A stretch of DNA of 64,000 nt, taken from positions 1 to 64,000 of the forward strand of contig CAITZM010000072.1 in NCBI GenBank assembly GCA_903896925.1. The letters run 5' to 3'. This document shows positions 51,136-60,900 of the stretch, in pieces. Source of the DNA: an uncultured Lentisphaerota bacterium. Lineage in GTDB: Bacteria; Verrucomicrobiota; Kiritimatiellia; CAIQIC01. The notes beneath the pieces are model-generated. The model was not told where the DNA came from, searched no databases, and saw nothing but the letters and a program-made list of their open reading frames with translations. Each line of letters begins with the position of its first letter. Within the stretch, counting starts at the first letter, position 1. The translations under genes were made by a program, and so were the position numbers.

Positions 51136-51450
51136 AGCGGAGAACCGCAGCATAGCAAACAAGGAATATCGAATGTCGAAGACCAGCTTGGCGAGACGGG
51201 CAACCCTGGGTGGCCATGCGTGGGCCCTGCTCCCGTGGGAGCAACGCGGACGTACGCAACCTCCGGCACCCTCACCCCAGCCCTCTCACCTGCAGGGAGT
51301 AGGAGGCCGTCATGGCAGACAACACTTGCGCGGCGCAGACGGTCTTGTTGTGCGTGGCGGCCTGACCAGGCGTCGTATGTGGCGTGTGCATGCTTGGCTT
51401 CCTCACCCCCAGGGGGAGAGGATTGAGGTGAGGGGTAATACGTGAGAGCG
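51136..51450 (+). other. Gap in the operon, largely a repeat element
   Basis: These 315 bases contain a small element (51268-51436) and, before it, AACAAGGAATATCGAATGTC, a string of the kind often repeated in PVC genomes. No gene was seen. It is the longest gap in the plus-strand operon and may split it into two transcripts. Confidence 0.6.
51268..51436. mobile_element. MITE-like element with imperfect inverted ends
   Basis: The left end CCCTCACCCCAGCCCTCTCA (within 51268-51290) and the right end GGGGGAGAGGATTGAGGTGA plus GGGG (51412-51434) are imperfect inverted repeats. About 170 bases long, no coding capacity. The right end also supplies the purine-rich stretch upstream of the GH106 start. 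Confidence 0.55.
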
Positions 51451-54222
51451 ATGAGGAACATGTTGTGGTCGGCGGGCCTGGCGTTGGCGGTGGGGTTCGG
51501 CGGCGGCCAAGCGCGGGCGGCAAGTCTGGAGGAAGAATTCCGGCTGCCATCGGATGCGAACAAGATCGCGGTGTTCTGGTTCTGGGCGAACACGGTCACG
51601 AAGGAAGGCATCCACCGCGACCTGGAGGCGATGAAGCAGGCGGGCATCGGGCGCGTCGTGCTTGGCATGACCAAGGCTCACAGCGCCACGGTGGAGACGG
51701 GAGGCGTGGTGTTCCTCTCGCCGGAGTGGCTCGCGCTGTTCCGCTACGCGCTCGACGAGGCGGCGCGGCTCGGCATCAAGGTGAGCGCGGTGATGAGCAA
51801 CGGCTGGTATCAGGGCGCGCCGTGGGTCACGCCGGAGCAGGGCGCACAGATGCTGGTCTGGTCGGAAACCGCGGTGGCCGGACCGGTGGAGTTCGCCAGG
51901 TCATTGCCGACGCCCGATAAATTCAGGAAAGGGAAGCGGGCGGGAATTTCGGCGAAGGCGAAGGGACATTTCAAACCCGTCGCCGTGCTCGCGTATCGGC
52001 AGGATGGAAAGGGTGAACTGCTCGCTGATTCGTTGGTGCGGCTCGATGACAAGGTGCAGCCCGATGGCACGCTGAACTGGTCGGCGCCCGCCGGCCGGTG
52101 GCGCGTGTTCCGGTTTGCCTTTGTGCCCAACTTCGTGCCGATGAAGCAGGACTCGCCGGGCTTCACCGGTCTCCAGATCGACCACCTGAGCGCGCCGCTC
52201 ATGGAACTGTTTTTTAACAAGGTCGGCGTGCCGCTGCTGGCAGCCGCCGGTCCACACGTGGGCAAGACGCTGGACTTCTTCCACGAGGACAGCGTCGAAC
52301 TGGGACACTTCGACTGGACGGGCGATTTCCCCGCACAGTTCGCCGCGCGGCGGAAGTACGACTTGCTTCCCTGGCTGCCGGCGCTGGCTGGGCAAAAGTT
52401 CGCCGGCCAGCCGCAAGCAGGCCGGGTGGAAAGCGATTTCGTGGCGACGGTGGATGAATTGCTGGCGGACGAGCATTACGGAACCCTGCTCAAGCTCTGC
52501 CATCGGCATGGCCTCAAACTCCAGACCGAGGGCGGCGATGTGTTCAGCAGCCTCCGCGTCAAGGGCATGACAGATCTGCCGATGGGCGAATTCTGGAATG
52601 CGCGCCCGACCAAAACGGATCCGCGTTTCGTCGAAAACTCCAACTACCTGCGCGCGTTCAATCCCAATGCCGTGTTCGCCAGTCATGTGTATGGCGCGAA
52701 CCGGGTGTCGTTCGAGTCGTTCACGACCGCGCAGCACTGGCTGGAGCATCCCGCCATGCTCAAGCCGATGGCCGACGAGGTGTATTGCCTCGGCGTGAAT
52801 CACCTGACGCTGCACGGCTATTCCTATTCTCGACCGGAGACGCCAAAACCGGGCGATGTCTATTTCGCCGGCACGCATTTCGATCCCGGCCTCACCTGGT
52901 GGAAATACGCGGGCGAGTTCTTCGCGTATCTTAACCGCTGCCAGGTGCTGTTGCTGGCGGGCCGGCCGGTGGTGGACGTGCTCTATGTGGATGGCCCCGG
53001 GGCGCAAGCGCTGCTCAAGTGGAACGAAGCGCGCACCCAGACCACGCTCGGCAAATGCGACGTGATTCCCGGCGAGCTTCTGGCGGCACAGTTGAGCGTG
53101 CTGCCGGGCGGGCGCGTCGGGCGGGCGAACGGCACGTCCTACGCCGTGCTCGCGGTGGCCGACTCCGCCATCGAGCCGGCGGCCTTGCAGAAGATCGTCC
53201 AACTCGCACGCGACGGCGCCACGGTCTGGCTGCGCGCCGCGCCGCAGCAAGCGCCCGGCTGGAAGGATTGCGCGGAGGCCGATAAAATCATCGCGCGCTG
53301 CCTCCAAGAACTTGGCGCGGATCAACCCGCTGGTGTTCATGCGGTCGGCAAGGGCCGGGTCATTGGCGGCGATATGTCGGTGAAGGACCTGCTCGCGCGC
53401 CTCGGCCTGGCCCCTGCGTTCGCGTACACGTCCGACGACGGGCAGCCATGTCTGGACTACAACCAGCGCCAGGACGGCGACACTGACCTGTATTTCGTCG
53501 CCAACTGGAGAGCAACGGCGCATCAGGTCGACTGCACCTTCCGCGTGGACGGGAAACAACCGGAGCTTTGGAACCCGGTGACGGGCGCCATCGCTCCGTG
53601 CGCCACGTCTGTCTGCAAGGACGGTATGACGCGCCTAACGCTACAACTGCCGCCGAACGGTTCGACCTTCGTTGTCTTCCGCAAGAAAGCCGACGGTCAG
53701 CACAAGTCACTCGCGAAAATTGTCGCCAGCGCCACCGAAGCAGTCACGCTCGCGGGTCCTTGGGGCATTCACTTCAGCCCGGATCGCGTTGGCGAGCCGG
53801 CGTTTGAAATCACCAGCGAAAAACTGTTTCTCTGGAACGAAAGCGCCGAGGACCGGCTCAAGTCCTTCGCCGGCACCGCCGTTTACCAGGCGACCTTCAG
53901 CTTCAATCCAAAATCCCAAATGCAAAATGCAAAATGTTCTCTCGATCTCGGCACCGTCCACGATCTCGCCGAGGTCTTCGTCAATGGAAAATCCATGGGC
54001 GTGGTTTGGACCCCACCGTTTCAGGTGGATATCGCGTCGGCTCTCCGGTCTGGTACAAATGCGCTGGAAATTCGTGTCGTCAACACGTGGCACAACTGGC
54101 GCGTGGCCAACAAATATTCGCCCTTGGAGCACAAATGGAACAGCCAGGGCGTAAAAGAGCTGTTGCCCGCCGGCCTGCTCGGCCCGGTGACGGTGCGGAC
54201 AGCGGCGAAAGCCTCTGACTAA
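51451..54222 (+). CDS. GH106-type alpha-L-rhamnosidase
   Basis: A 923-residue exported enzyme. The start is either ATG 51451 or GTG 51442; the ATG is used, giving MRNMLWSAGLALAVGFGGGQ as leader. GH106-like features: FWFWANTVTKEGIHRDLEAM, GIGRVVLGMTKAHS, MSNGWYQGAPW, DLPMGEFWN, RVSFESFTTAQHWLEHPAML, YCLGVNHLTLHGYSYS, and a C-terminal beta-sandwich with LDLGTVHDLAEVFVNGKSMG, VVWTPPFQVDI and LLPAGLLGPVTV. The strand before LDLG carries an in-frame repeat (53905-53936, PKSQMQNAKC). It is the first of three consecutive GH106 genes with 13- and 4-base gaps. Different accessory domains suggest they act on different linkages. Confidence 0.88.
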   Translation: MRNMLWSAGLALAVGFGGGQARAASLEEEFRLPSDANKIAVFWFWANTVTKEGIHRDLEAMKQAGIGRVVLGMTKAHSATVETGGVVFLSPEWLALFRYALDEAARLGIKVSAVMSNGWYQGAPWVTPEQGAQMLVWSETAVAGPVEFARSLPTPDKFRKGKRAGISAKAKGHFKPVAVLAYRQDGKGELLADSLVRLDDKVQPDGTLNWSAPAGRWRVFRFAFVPNFVPMKQDSPGFTGLQIDHLSAPLMELFFNKVGVPLLAAAGPHVGKTLDFFHEDSVELGHFDWTGDFPAQFAARRKYDLLPWLPALAGQKFAGQPQAGRVESDFVATVDELLADEHYGTLLKLCHRHGLKLQTEGGDVFSSLRVKGMTDLPMGEFWNARPTKTDPRFVENSNYLRAFNPNAVFASHVYGANRVSFESFTTAQHWLEHPAMLKPMADEVYCLGVNHLTLHGYSYSRPETPKPGDVYFAGTHFDPGLTWWKYAGEFFAYLNRCQVLLLAGRPVVDVLYVDGPGAQALLKWNEARTQTTLGKCDVIPGELLAAQLSVLPGGRVGRANGTSYAVLAVADSAIEPAALQKIVQLARDGATVWLRAAPQQAPGWKDCAEADKIIARCLQELGADQPAGVHAVGKGRVIGGDMSVKDLLARLGLAPAFAYTSDDGQPCLDYNQRQDGDTDLYFVANWRATAHQVDCTFRVDGKQPELWNPVTGAIAPCATSVCKDGMTRLTLQLPPNGSTFVVFRKKADGQHKSLAKIVASATEAVTLAGPWGIHFSPDRVGEPAFEITSEKLFLWNESAEDRLKSFAGTAVYQATFSFNPKSQMQNAKCSLDLGTVHDLAEVFVNGKSMGVVWTPPFQVDIASALRSGTNALEIRVVNTWHNWRVANKYSPLEHKWNSQGVKELLPAGLLGPVTVRTAAKASD
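53905..53936 (+). repeat. AT-rich AATCCAAAATC-type repeat inside GH106
   Basis: A run of AATCCAAAATCCCAAATGC and two further AAAATGC units, coding NPKSQMQNAKC. Its A-rich makeup is unlike the GC-rich gene around it. It sits in the loop before the LDLG strand of the C-terminal domain. Confidence 0.8.
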
Positions 54223-54235
54223 CTGGAAAAGTCGT

Positions 54236-57200
54236 ATGAAAAAAGCATTCGTGATGGGTTCATTCCTGCGCCTGTTGGTTTTCCCTCTCTGCGTATGGTT
54301 GTTCGCGGGCGGTGCGTCTGCCGCCGAATCCGCCGCCCCCAAGCAGTCGCTGGACGTGACGTTGCGGGAAACGGCTTTTTCCGGTGCAGCCGGTCCGCTG
54401 GCCGGGCGCGAGGGTTGGATGAGTCGGGATAACGCCGTTCAATTGGACGGCAAAGGGCTGGCTGGGATCATCAAGCAGGATGGGTTTGTCAAAGTGGCGT
54501 TGGCCGTTCCCGCCAAGCCCGGCCGCATCCGGTTGGCTGCGCGTGTGAAATTCTCCGCGCTGGCCGATAGCGCCATGCGCAATCACCACCGCGTGGGGCA
54601 AGAGCAACCGGCCTGGGTGGCGCTGGGTTTCACGGACAATGGCTCGCCGCGAAGCGGCATGGCCAGTGCGAAATTATCGGTGAACGTTTCATCGGATGGG
54701 AAAGCGGTGTCCATCGGACTGGGGCAAGCGGTCGGGGCGAGCGCGCCGGCCTGTGGTGTACAGCAGGTGGCCGGCGACGGCAGCGGCGAACTGGCGGTGG
54801 AATATGATTTCGCGGACGCAACGGCCACGGCTTGGTGGAACGGCAAGCAAGTCTTGTCGGGCAAGCTGCAGTTGACGCCGTCCGATTTTTCCATAACCGG
54901 ATTTCAACTGCGCCGGATGCAGCCGCTGGACAGCACCCGGCCGGGCGGTCTCAAGTCGTTGACCGTCGAGTGCGCGGGCGGGGTTGCCGTCGCGCCGATC
55001 CGCTTGCAGCCGCCACCGGTGGCGAAGGCGGACGTGCCGCTGGGTTCAAAGACGAATGCCGAGGTGCTGCGCGCGCGGCAACTGGAAGCGCGCATTGACG
55101 GCGCGAAGAACGATGCCGAAGCCCTCGCCGCGCTGCGCGAGGGCTGGACGAATCCGCCCGCGAGCTACCGTCCGCACACGCGCTGGTGGTGGCCGGGCAA
55201 CGCGGTGACGAAGGAGGGGATCGCCTGGCAGTTGGAGCAGATGAAGGCGCAGGGCTTCGGCGGCGTGGAGATCATGAGCTTCCTCAAGATTTACGCGAAG
55301 GGGAACATCGAGTTCGGTTCACCGGAATTTTTCGACATGGTGCATTACACCGTGACCAAGGCGCGGGAACTGGGCATGGAAGTGACGCCGCCGCTCGGGC
55401 CGGGCTGGAATCATGGCCACGCGTGGGTGACGGAAACGAACCGTTCCAAGGAGCTGACGATTTCCGAGCAGGCCATCAACGGCGGCCAATCTGTGGAGGT
55501 TGTGCTGAAACCGCCGGCCCACTTTGGCGGGAAGCAAAAGAAACTCGAGGCCGTGGTCGCGGTGAAACTCGACGCGCAAGGCAAGCCGGATGGCAGCCAG
55601 CGCGTGGACCTGACCGCGCAGGTCAAGGGTGTGCGTGAATTCGCCGCGAATCCCCAGCATCAAGTCAGCGCCACGCTGCCTGTCGGGCGTTGGAACGTGA
55701 TGGGTTTCTGGACAGGCTATACCGGTTCGAAATGCGCCGCCGAGGATTACGATCCACCCTCCGCCGTGGTGGATCACTTCGACAAGCAGGCGGTCCGGCA
55801 ATACGTGGAATTCATGGGCGAGCGCTATCGCGGGCTGTTCGGCGGGGATTTTGGCCAGACGGTGGATTCCTTTTTCGGCGACAGCTATGAGCTGAAGCAG
55901 CAGGATTTCTATTCGAGCCGGGATTTGTGCGAGCGTTTTCAGAAGCTGAAAGGCTACGACCTCAGGCCCTACCTGCCGTTGCTGAAATACGATGGCGCCC
56001 CGGAAGCGCCGTATGTGCGTTATGACTTCGGGCATTTTCTCCACCTCATGGGCATGGAGGCCGCCGTCGGTGTACTGGCGGATTATTGCGACGAGGTCGG
56101 CGTGCAGATGCGGCAGCAACCGCACTACCGTTTCACCACCGAACTGATCGAGGCGTCCGGCCGCTTCCAGCGCCCGGAAACGGAGAACACCAAGCGCAGC
56201 TTCGATCCGATGTTCTGGCACAAGCTGACGACCAGCGGCGCGCAGCTCTACGCCTCCAAGGACAGGCGCTGGGTGTCCTGCGAGGCGTTCACGTTCATCA
56301 ACACGAAATACCGCACCACCATGGAGCAGATCAAACGCGGGACGGATTTGTTCCTGCGCGACGGCATCACGCAGTTCTACAACCACGGCTATTTCTACAC
56401 GCCGGAAAAGGAACTCGCCCCCGCGCGCGACCTGATCTGGATGAACCGCATCAGCCACGTGAACACCTGGTGGCCGTGGTATCGCGGGCTGGCCGATTAT
56501 CAGGCGCGCGCGGCGTTTGTCAGCCGGCAGGGGAGAGCGGAGGCGGAGGTGCTGGTGTATGCGCCGATGCCGACCGTGTGGTCGGAGCGGGCCGAGTTTC
56601 CTTGCTCGCATGTGCGCGATGTGCCCTTCGGCAAGCTGCCGAAAATTCTCGTCGCCAGCGGCTACGACTTCGACTGTGTGAACGACGACCTGCTCCAGCA
56701 TCACGCCGCCGTCCGCGACGGAAAAATCGTGATCAACGGATATGCCTATGCCGTGCTGGTGTTGCCGCGCGCCATCTATCTGGCGCCGGAAACGCTGGCC
56801 GTGGTCGAGCGCTTTGTGCGCGCTGGCGGGACGGTGTTTGCGTTGAACACCCTGCCGCGCAAAGCCACCGGCATGGTTGAGCATGAAGAGCGCGAGCGGC
56901 AACTGGCCGCGACGGTTCAGGCGCTGTTTGAAACGAAAGGCGGCGCAAAGCAGGTCGACGCGGGCACGACGTATTTCATGCCGGACTGCGACGGGTTTGA
57001 CTATTTGCAGCGCTGGTCGCCCGGAGCGGTCGAATGGTCCGCCACCGAGCCACTGACGCCGGCCTATGCAAAATTCATCGCGGCCCTGCGCGCACGGCTC
57101 GCTCCCGATTTTGAGATTACCGGCAAGCCCTTGAGCGATGGACTGACCTTCCGCCACACGCGTATCGGCGCGGTGGACGCATGGTTCATCTGCAACCTGC

Positions 57201-57955
57201 AACCCAACGCGGCTTGCACGGAAATCATCCTGAACACCAAGGAGCGTTACCTGCAAAACTGGAATCCGATGACCGGCCAGATCCATGCCGTGACGAAGTC
57301 GCGCGCGACGGACGATGGCCGCCTTGCGCTCGCCGTGGACTTGCAGCCGTGGGAATCCACCTTCGTGCTCGTGACCGCGAAGCCGGATGAAGCCGTGCTG
57401 CCCGCACGCGACCTGCGTCCCGGGCAATCCTATCCGTTGACCGGAACGTGGGCGGTGGAATTCAGCGGCCTCGGCGGCGTGCAGCAACGGATGGCACTGC
57501 CGAACCTCGCGGACTGGACCACGCTGCCGGGGCTGAAGGATTTTTCCGGCAGCGCGCACTACACCCTCGAAGTCGAGCTGCCTGCCGGCGTCACCGACAA
57601 AACCAAGTCCGTGTTCCTCGACTTGGGAGCCGTGCACGAGGTCGCGCACGTGCGGGTCAACGGGGCCGATGCCGGCAAAGTCTGGATGCAACCCTACCAG
57701 GTGGAAGTGACCGGCTTGCTCCAGCCGGGTAAAAACAAAATCCAGATCACCGTGGCGAACCTGCTGTGGAACTACGCCGCCGGCCTGAAGCAGCCCAATC
57801 CGATTCCGCAGGCATTGCAGTCGCACTACGGCACGACGTGGAAACAGGCCTACAACGGCTGGGGCTCGTTGCAGGCGGCCAAGAAGCACAACCAGAACGA
57901 CCGCCTGCCCTCCGGCCTGCTCGGGCCGGTGACATTGCGGGCCTCGGAGAAATAA
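54236..57955 (+). CDS. GH106-type alpha-L-rhamnosidase with N-terminal LamG-like domain
   Basis: A 1239-residue exported enzyme. Signal peptide LRLLVFPLCVWLFAGGASA. Residues about 35-245 are a concanavalin-like (LamG/DUF1080-type) sandwich: REGWMSRDNAVQLDGKGLAG, WWNGKQVLSGKLQLTPSDF and GFQLRRMQPLD. The GH106 part opens RPHTRWWWPGNAVTKEGIAW and continues MKAQGFGGVEIMSF, GPGWNHGHAWVTE, FFGDSYELKQQDFYS, RQQPHYRFTTELIE, WVSCEAFTFINTKYRTTMEQ. It ends in the sandwich with FLDLGAVHEVAHVRVNG, KVWMQPYQVEVTG and LPSGLLGPVTLRA. It starts 13 bases after the previous GH106 gene. No repeat has entered its C-terminal loop, so it is a useful reference for the other two. Confidence 0.88.
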   Translation: MKKAFVMGSFLRLLVFPLCVWLFAGGASAAESAAPKQSLDVTLRETAFSGAAGPLAGREGWMSRDNAVQLDGKGLAGIIKQDGFVKVALAVPAKPGRIRLAARVKFSALADSAMRNHHRVGQEQPAWVALGFTDNGSPRSGMASAKLSVNVSSDGKAVSIGLGQAVGASAPACGVQQVAGDGSGELAVEYDFADATATAWWNGKQVLSGKLQLTPSDFSITGFQLRRMQPLDSTRPGGLKSLTVECAGGVAVAPIRLQPPPVAKADVPLGSKTNAEVLRARQLEARIDGAKNDAEALAALREGWTNPPASYRPHTRWWWPGNAVTKEGIAWQLEQMKAQGFGGVEIMSFLKIYAKGNIEFGSPEFFDMVHYTVTKARELGMEVTPPLGPGWNHGHAWVTETNRSKELTISEQAINGGQSVEVVLKPPAHFGGKQKKLEAVVAVKLDAQGKPDGSQRVDLTAQVKGVREFAANPQHQVSATLPVGRWNVMGFWTGYTGSKCAAEDYDPPSAVVDHFDKQAVRQYVEFMGERYRGLFGGDFGQTVDSFFGDSYELKQQDFYSSRDLCERFQKLKGYDLRPYLPLLKYDGAPEAPYVRYDFGHFLHLMGMEAAVGVLADYCDEVGVQMRQQPHYRFTTELIEASGRFQRPETENTKRSFDPMFWHKLTTSGAQLYASKDRRWVSCEAFTFINTKYRTTMEQIKRGTDLFLRDGITQFYNHGYFYTPEKELAPARDLIWMNRISHVNTWWPWYRGLADYQARAAFVSRQGRAEAEVLVYAPMPTVWSERAEFPCSHVRDVPFGKLPKILVASGYDFDCVNDDLLQHHAAVRDGKIVINGYAYAVLVLPRAIYLAPETLAVVERFVRAGGTVFALNTLPRKATGMVEHEERERQLAATVQALFETKGGAKQVDAGTTYFMPDCDGFDYLQRWSPGAVEWSATEPLTPAYAKFIAALRARLAPDFEITGKPLSDGLTFRHTRIGAVDAWFICNLQPNAACTEIILNTKERYLQNWNPMTGQIHAVTKSRATDDGRLALAVDLQPWESTFVLVTAKPDEAVLPARDLRPGQSYPLTGTWAVEFSGLGGVQQRMALPNLADWTTLPGLKDFSGSAHYTLEVELPAGVTDKTKSVFLDLGAVHEVAHVRVNGADAGKVWMQPYQVEVTGLLQPGKNKIQITVANLLWNYAAGLKQPNPIPQALQSHYGTTWKQAYNGWGSLQAAKKHNQNDRLPSGLLGPVTLRASEK

Positions 57956-57959
57956 TGCG

Positions 57960-60900
57960 ATGAAGCGATCGGTCGTCATTCTGCTGACTGCGCTCACCTT
58001 GGCAGCTCAAGCCCGCGCCGCGGAACTGGAGAAGAATTTCGCCGCACCGCAGGACTCCGCCAGGCCGCGGACTTACTGGTTCCACATGAGCGGCAACATC
58101 TCCAAGCCCGGCATCACCGCCGACCTGGAGGCGATGAAGGAGATCGGGCTCGGCGGTACGCTGTTCATGAACGTCAGCGTTGGGATGCCGACCGATCTGG
58201 TGGAAAAAAAGGAATTCATGACGCCGGCGTGGCAGGACTGTTTCCTGCACATGCTCAACGAGAGCGCTCGGCTCGGCCTCGATTTCGGCTCCGCGCTGTG
58301 CGATGGCTGGGGCAACGCGGGCGGGCCGGCCATCCCCCCGCAATTGGCGATGCAGCAGCTCACGTGGAGCGAGACGCGCGTGCAGGGTGGCGCGGCGGTC
58401 GCGGTGGGTAAGCTGCCGCAGCCGGCCACGCAACTCGATTACTATCGCGAGATCGCCGTGCTCGCATTTCCCACGCCGCCCGGTGACCGGGCGAGCTCGC
58501 CGCTGGCTGTGAAAAAGAACATCACCCTGAAGCGCCCGGAGGCTGGCTTTGCGGAAGTTCATTTTGATTTTGATGCGCCGGTGAAGATGCACGAACTGAC
58601 CTTGGCGGATATGGCCGGGCAAAATCCTTTTGGGAACCCCATCGCGACGCTCGAGGCGAGCGACGACGGCAAAACGTGGCGCGAGGTGAAAAAGTTTCCG
58701 ACTTCGTGGCGCGGGCATCCGCGGACGGATTTGACCATCGCGTTCGATCCCCTGACTGCGCGGTATGCCCGCGTGCAATTTCCGGGGACCAGTTTCGGGC
58801 GAGGCACAGGAATTAAAATTGCCGAGGCGTCGCTTTCCTCGAGAGAGCGCATTCACTACTGGCAGGCCAAGTCCGCCATCATCAGCCACAACGAGCACGG
58901 CGGTGGCGCGGAGCGCTTCCTCGACGCCGGCGCGGCGGACGCGCCCGGCATACCGCTCGCGAGCGTGATCAAACTCACCGGCAAGGACACCTGGCTTGCG
59001 CCCGCCGGAGAGTGGACAGTGCTGCGAATTGGTCATACACCGACCGGCGCGCACAACGCGCCCGCGACGAAAGCCGGCGTGGGGCTGGAGTGCGACAAGC
59101 TGAATCCGCGCGGCATCGAGGCTCAACAGGCGGCGTTTGTGGACAAGATGCTGGCCGCGGCCACGCCCGAGGGCAAACGCGCGTTCAAACACACCTGGAT
59201 TGATAGCTGGGAGGTTGGTCCGCAAAATTGGACGGCACATTTCGCGACAGAGTTCCAGACGCGCCATGGCTATGACCTCGTACCCTGGCTGCCGGTGCTG
59301 GCGGGCGGACACATCCTCGGCTCGCGCGATGAGTCCGAGCGCGTGCTATGGGATTTCCGCCGCACCATCGCCGACCTGTTTACGGAAAACTATTGGCGGC
59401 ACTCGATGGAACTGGCGCATCAGCGCGGCATGGAATTTCGCGCCGAGTCGTTCGGGCGGCAGCAGTTCATGTATGACCCGCTGAACTACGCCCGCGCCTG
59501 CGACATGCCGTGCGGCGAATTCTGGGTCGGCGGCGGGCCGCGCGTGGATTGCAAGGTGGCCGCGAGCGCCGCGCACTTGAGCGGGAGGCAGATCGCCGGC
59601 GCGGAGGCGTTTACTGAGGGACGCGGACGGTGGAGCGACGATCCGTGGGCACTCAAGACGCTTGGCGACCGAGCGTTTTGCCTTGGCGTTAACCAGTATT
59701 ATTTCCACCGCTATTGCCACCAACCGTGGACGAATCTCGTGCCCGGCATGACCTTCGGCCCCTATGGCATCAACTTCGAGCGCACCAGCACGTGGTGGAA
59801 GCCGGGCAAGGCGTGGGTCAGCTACCTCACGCGCTGCCAGTCGTTGCTGCAACAGGGCCGCTTCGTCGCCGACGCGCTCGTCATGCTCGACGAAGGCGCG
59901 CCGAGCTATGGCGGCTGGCGCGAACAACTGGCGCTGCCGCTGCCGGACGGCTACGACTATGACTTCGCCAATCTCGATGCGCTGCGCGAATCCCGCGTCG
60001 AGCGCGGCGTCATCATCCATAAGAACGGCATGCGCTACCGCGTCCTTGTGTTGCCGGCCACCGGGCGCGGGACGCCGGCGCTGCTGCGCGAAGTGCTGCG
60101 GCTGGCGGAAGCCGGGGCCAGCATCGCCGCGCCGCGTCCACTCACGCGCGCACAAGGTCTGACGGCGGACGAAGAAATGGCCGCGCTCTGGAAGAAAATC
60201 GCCGCCACCGGCAACGTCATCCTCACCGGAAATTTCTCCGACGTGGAAAAGAAGCTCGGCCTCGCACCGGACTTCGCCTGCGGCGGCGAGGCGTCGGCGC
60301 AGATCAGGCCCGACCTTGATGCGGCCGAGCAGTCGTGGCAGGCGGTGGCGCCGCCGGCCAGTTCGTTGCTGTGGATTCATCGCACCGATGATGCGGGCGC
60401 GGATTGGTATTTCGTGTCGAACCAGGGCGACCAGGGCGGCGACAGGCTATGTACGTTCCGCGTGGCGGGCCGCCAGCCGGAGTTGTGGGACGCCGCCACC
60501 GGCCAGATGCGTGAGGTCGCGCAGTTCGAGGAGCGCGCAGGGCACACCACCGTGCTGATTCCGTTCGACCCGCGCGGCTCGTGGTTCATTGTCTTTCGCA
60601 AACCGGCGTCGCCGCTGGCGGTGAAGCCCGCGCAACCGGCGGCGCCAGCCTCCGGCGTTTCGCTCCCGGCGCAAAGTCCGGGCGTGACGAACAGCTTCAC
60701 GCTGCTGCTGCGCGTAAGGCCGGCGGCGGACATCGAGCTGCTGAAGGCTGCCGATCAAGGTATTGCTCCCACGCGCAAACAAAATCAGGCCGTCCTCGCG
60801 CAGCAGGGCGAACTCATGTTCGGTATCGGTCACGCGAACATGGGCGTGAGCGTCGGTCGCAACGGCGTGGCGGTCTGGGAACACGGCGCGCGTTATCTTG

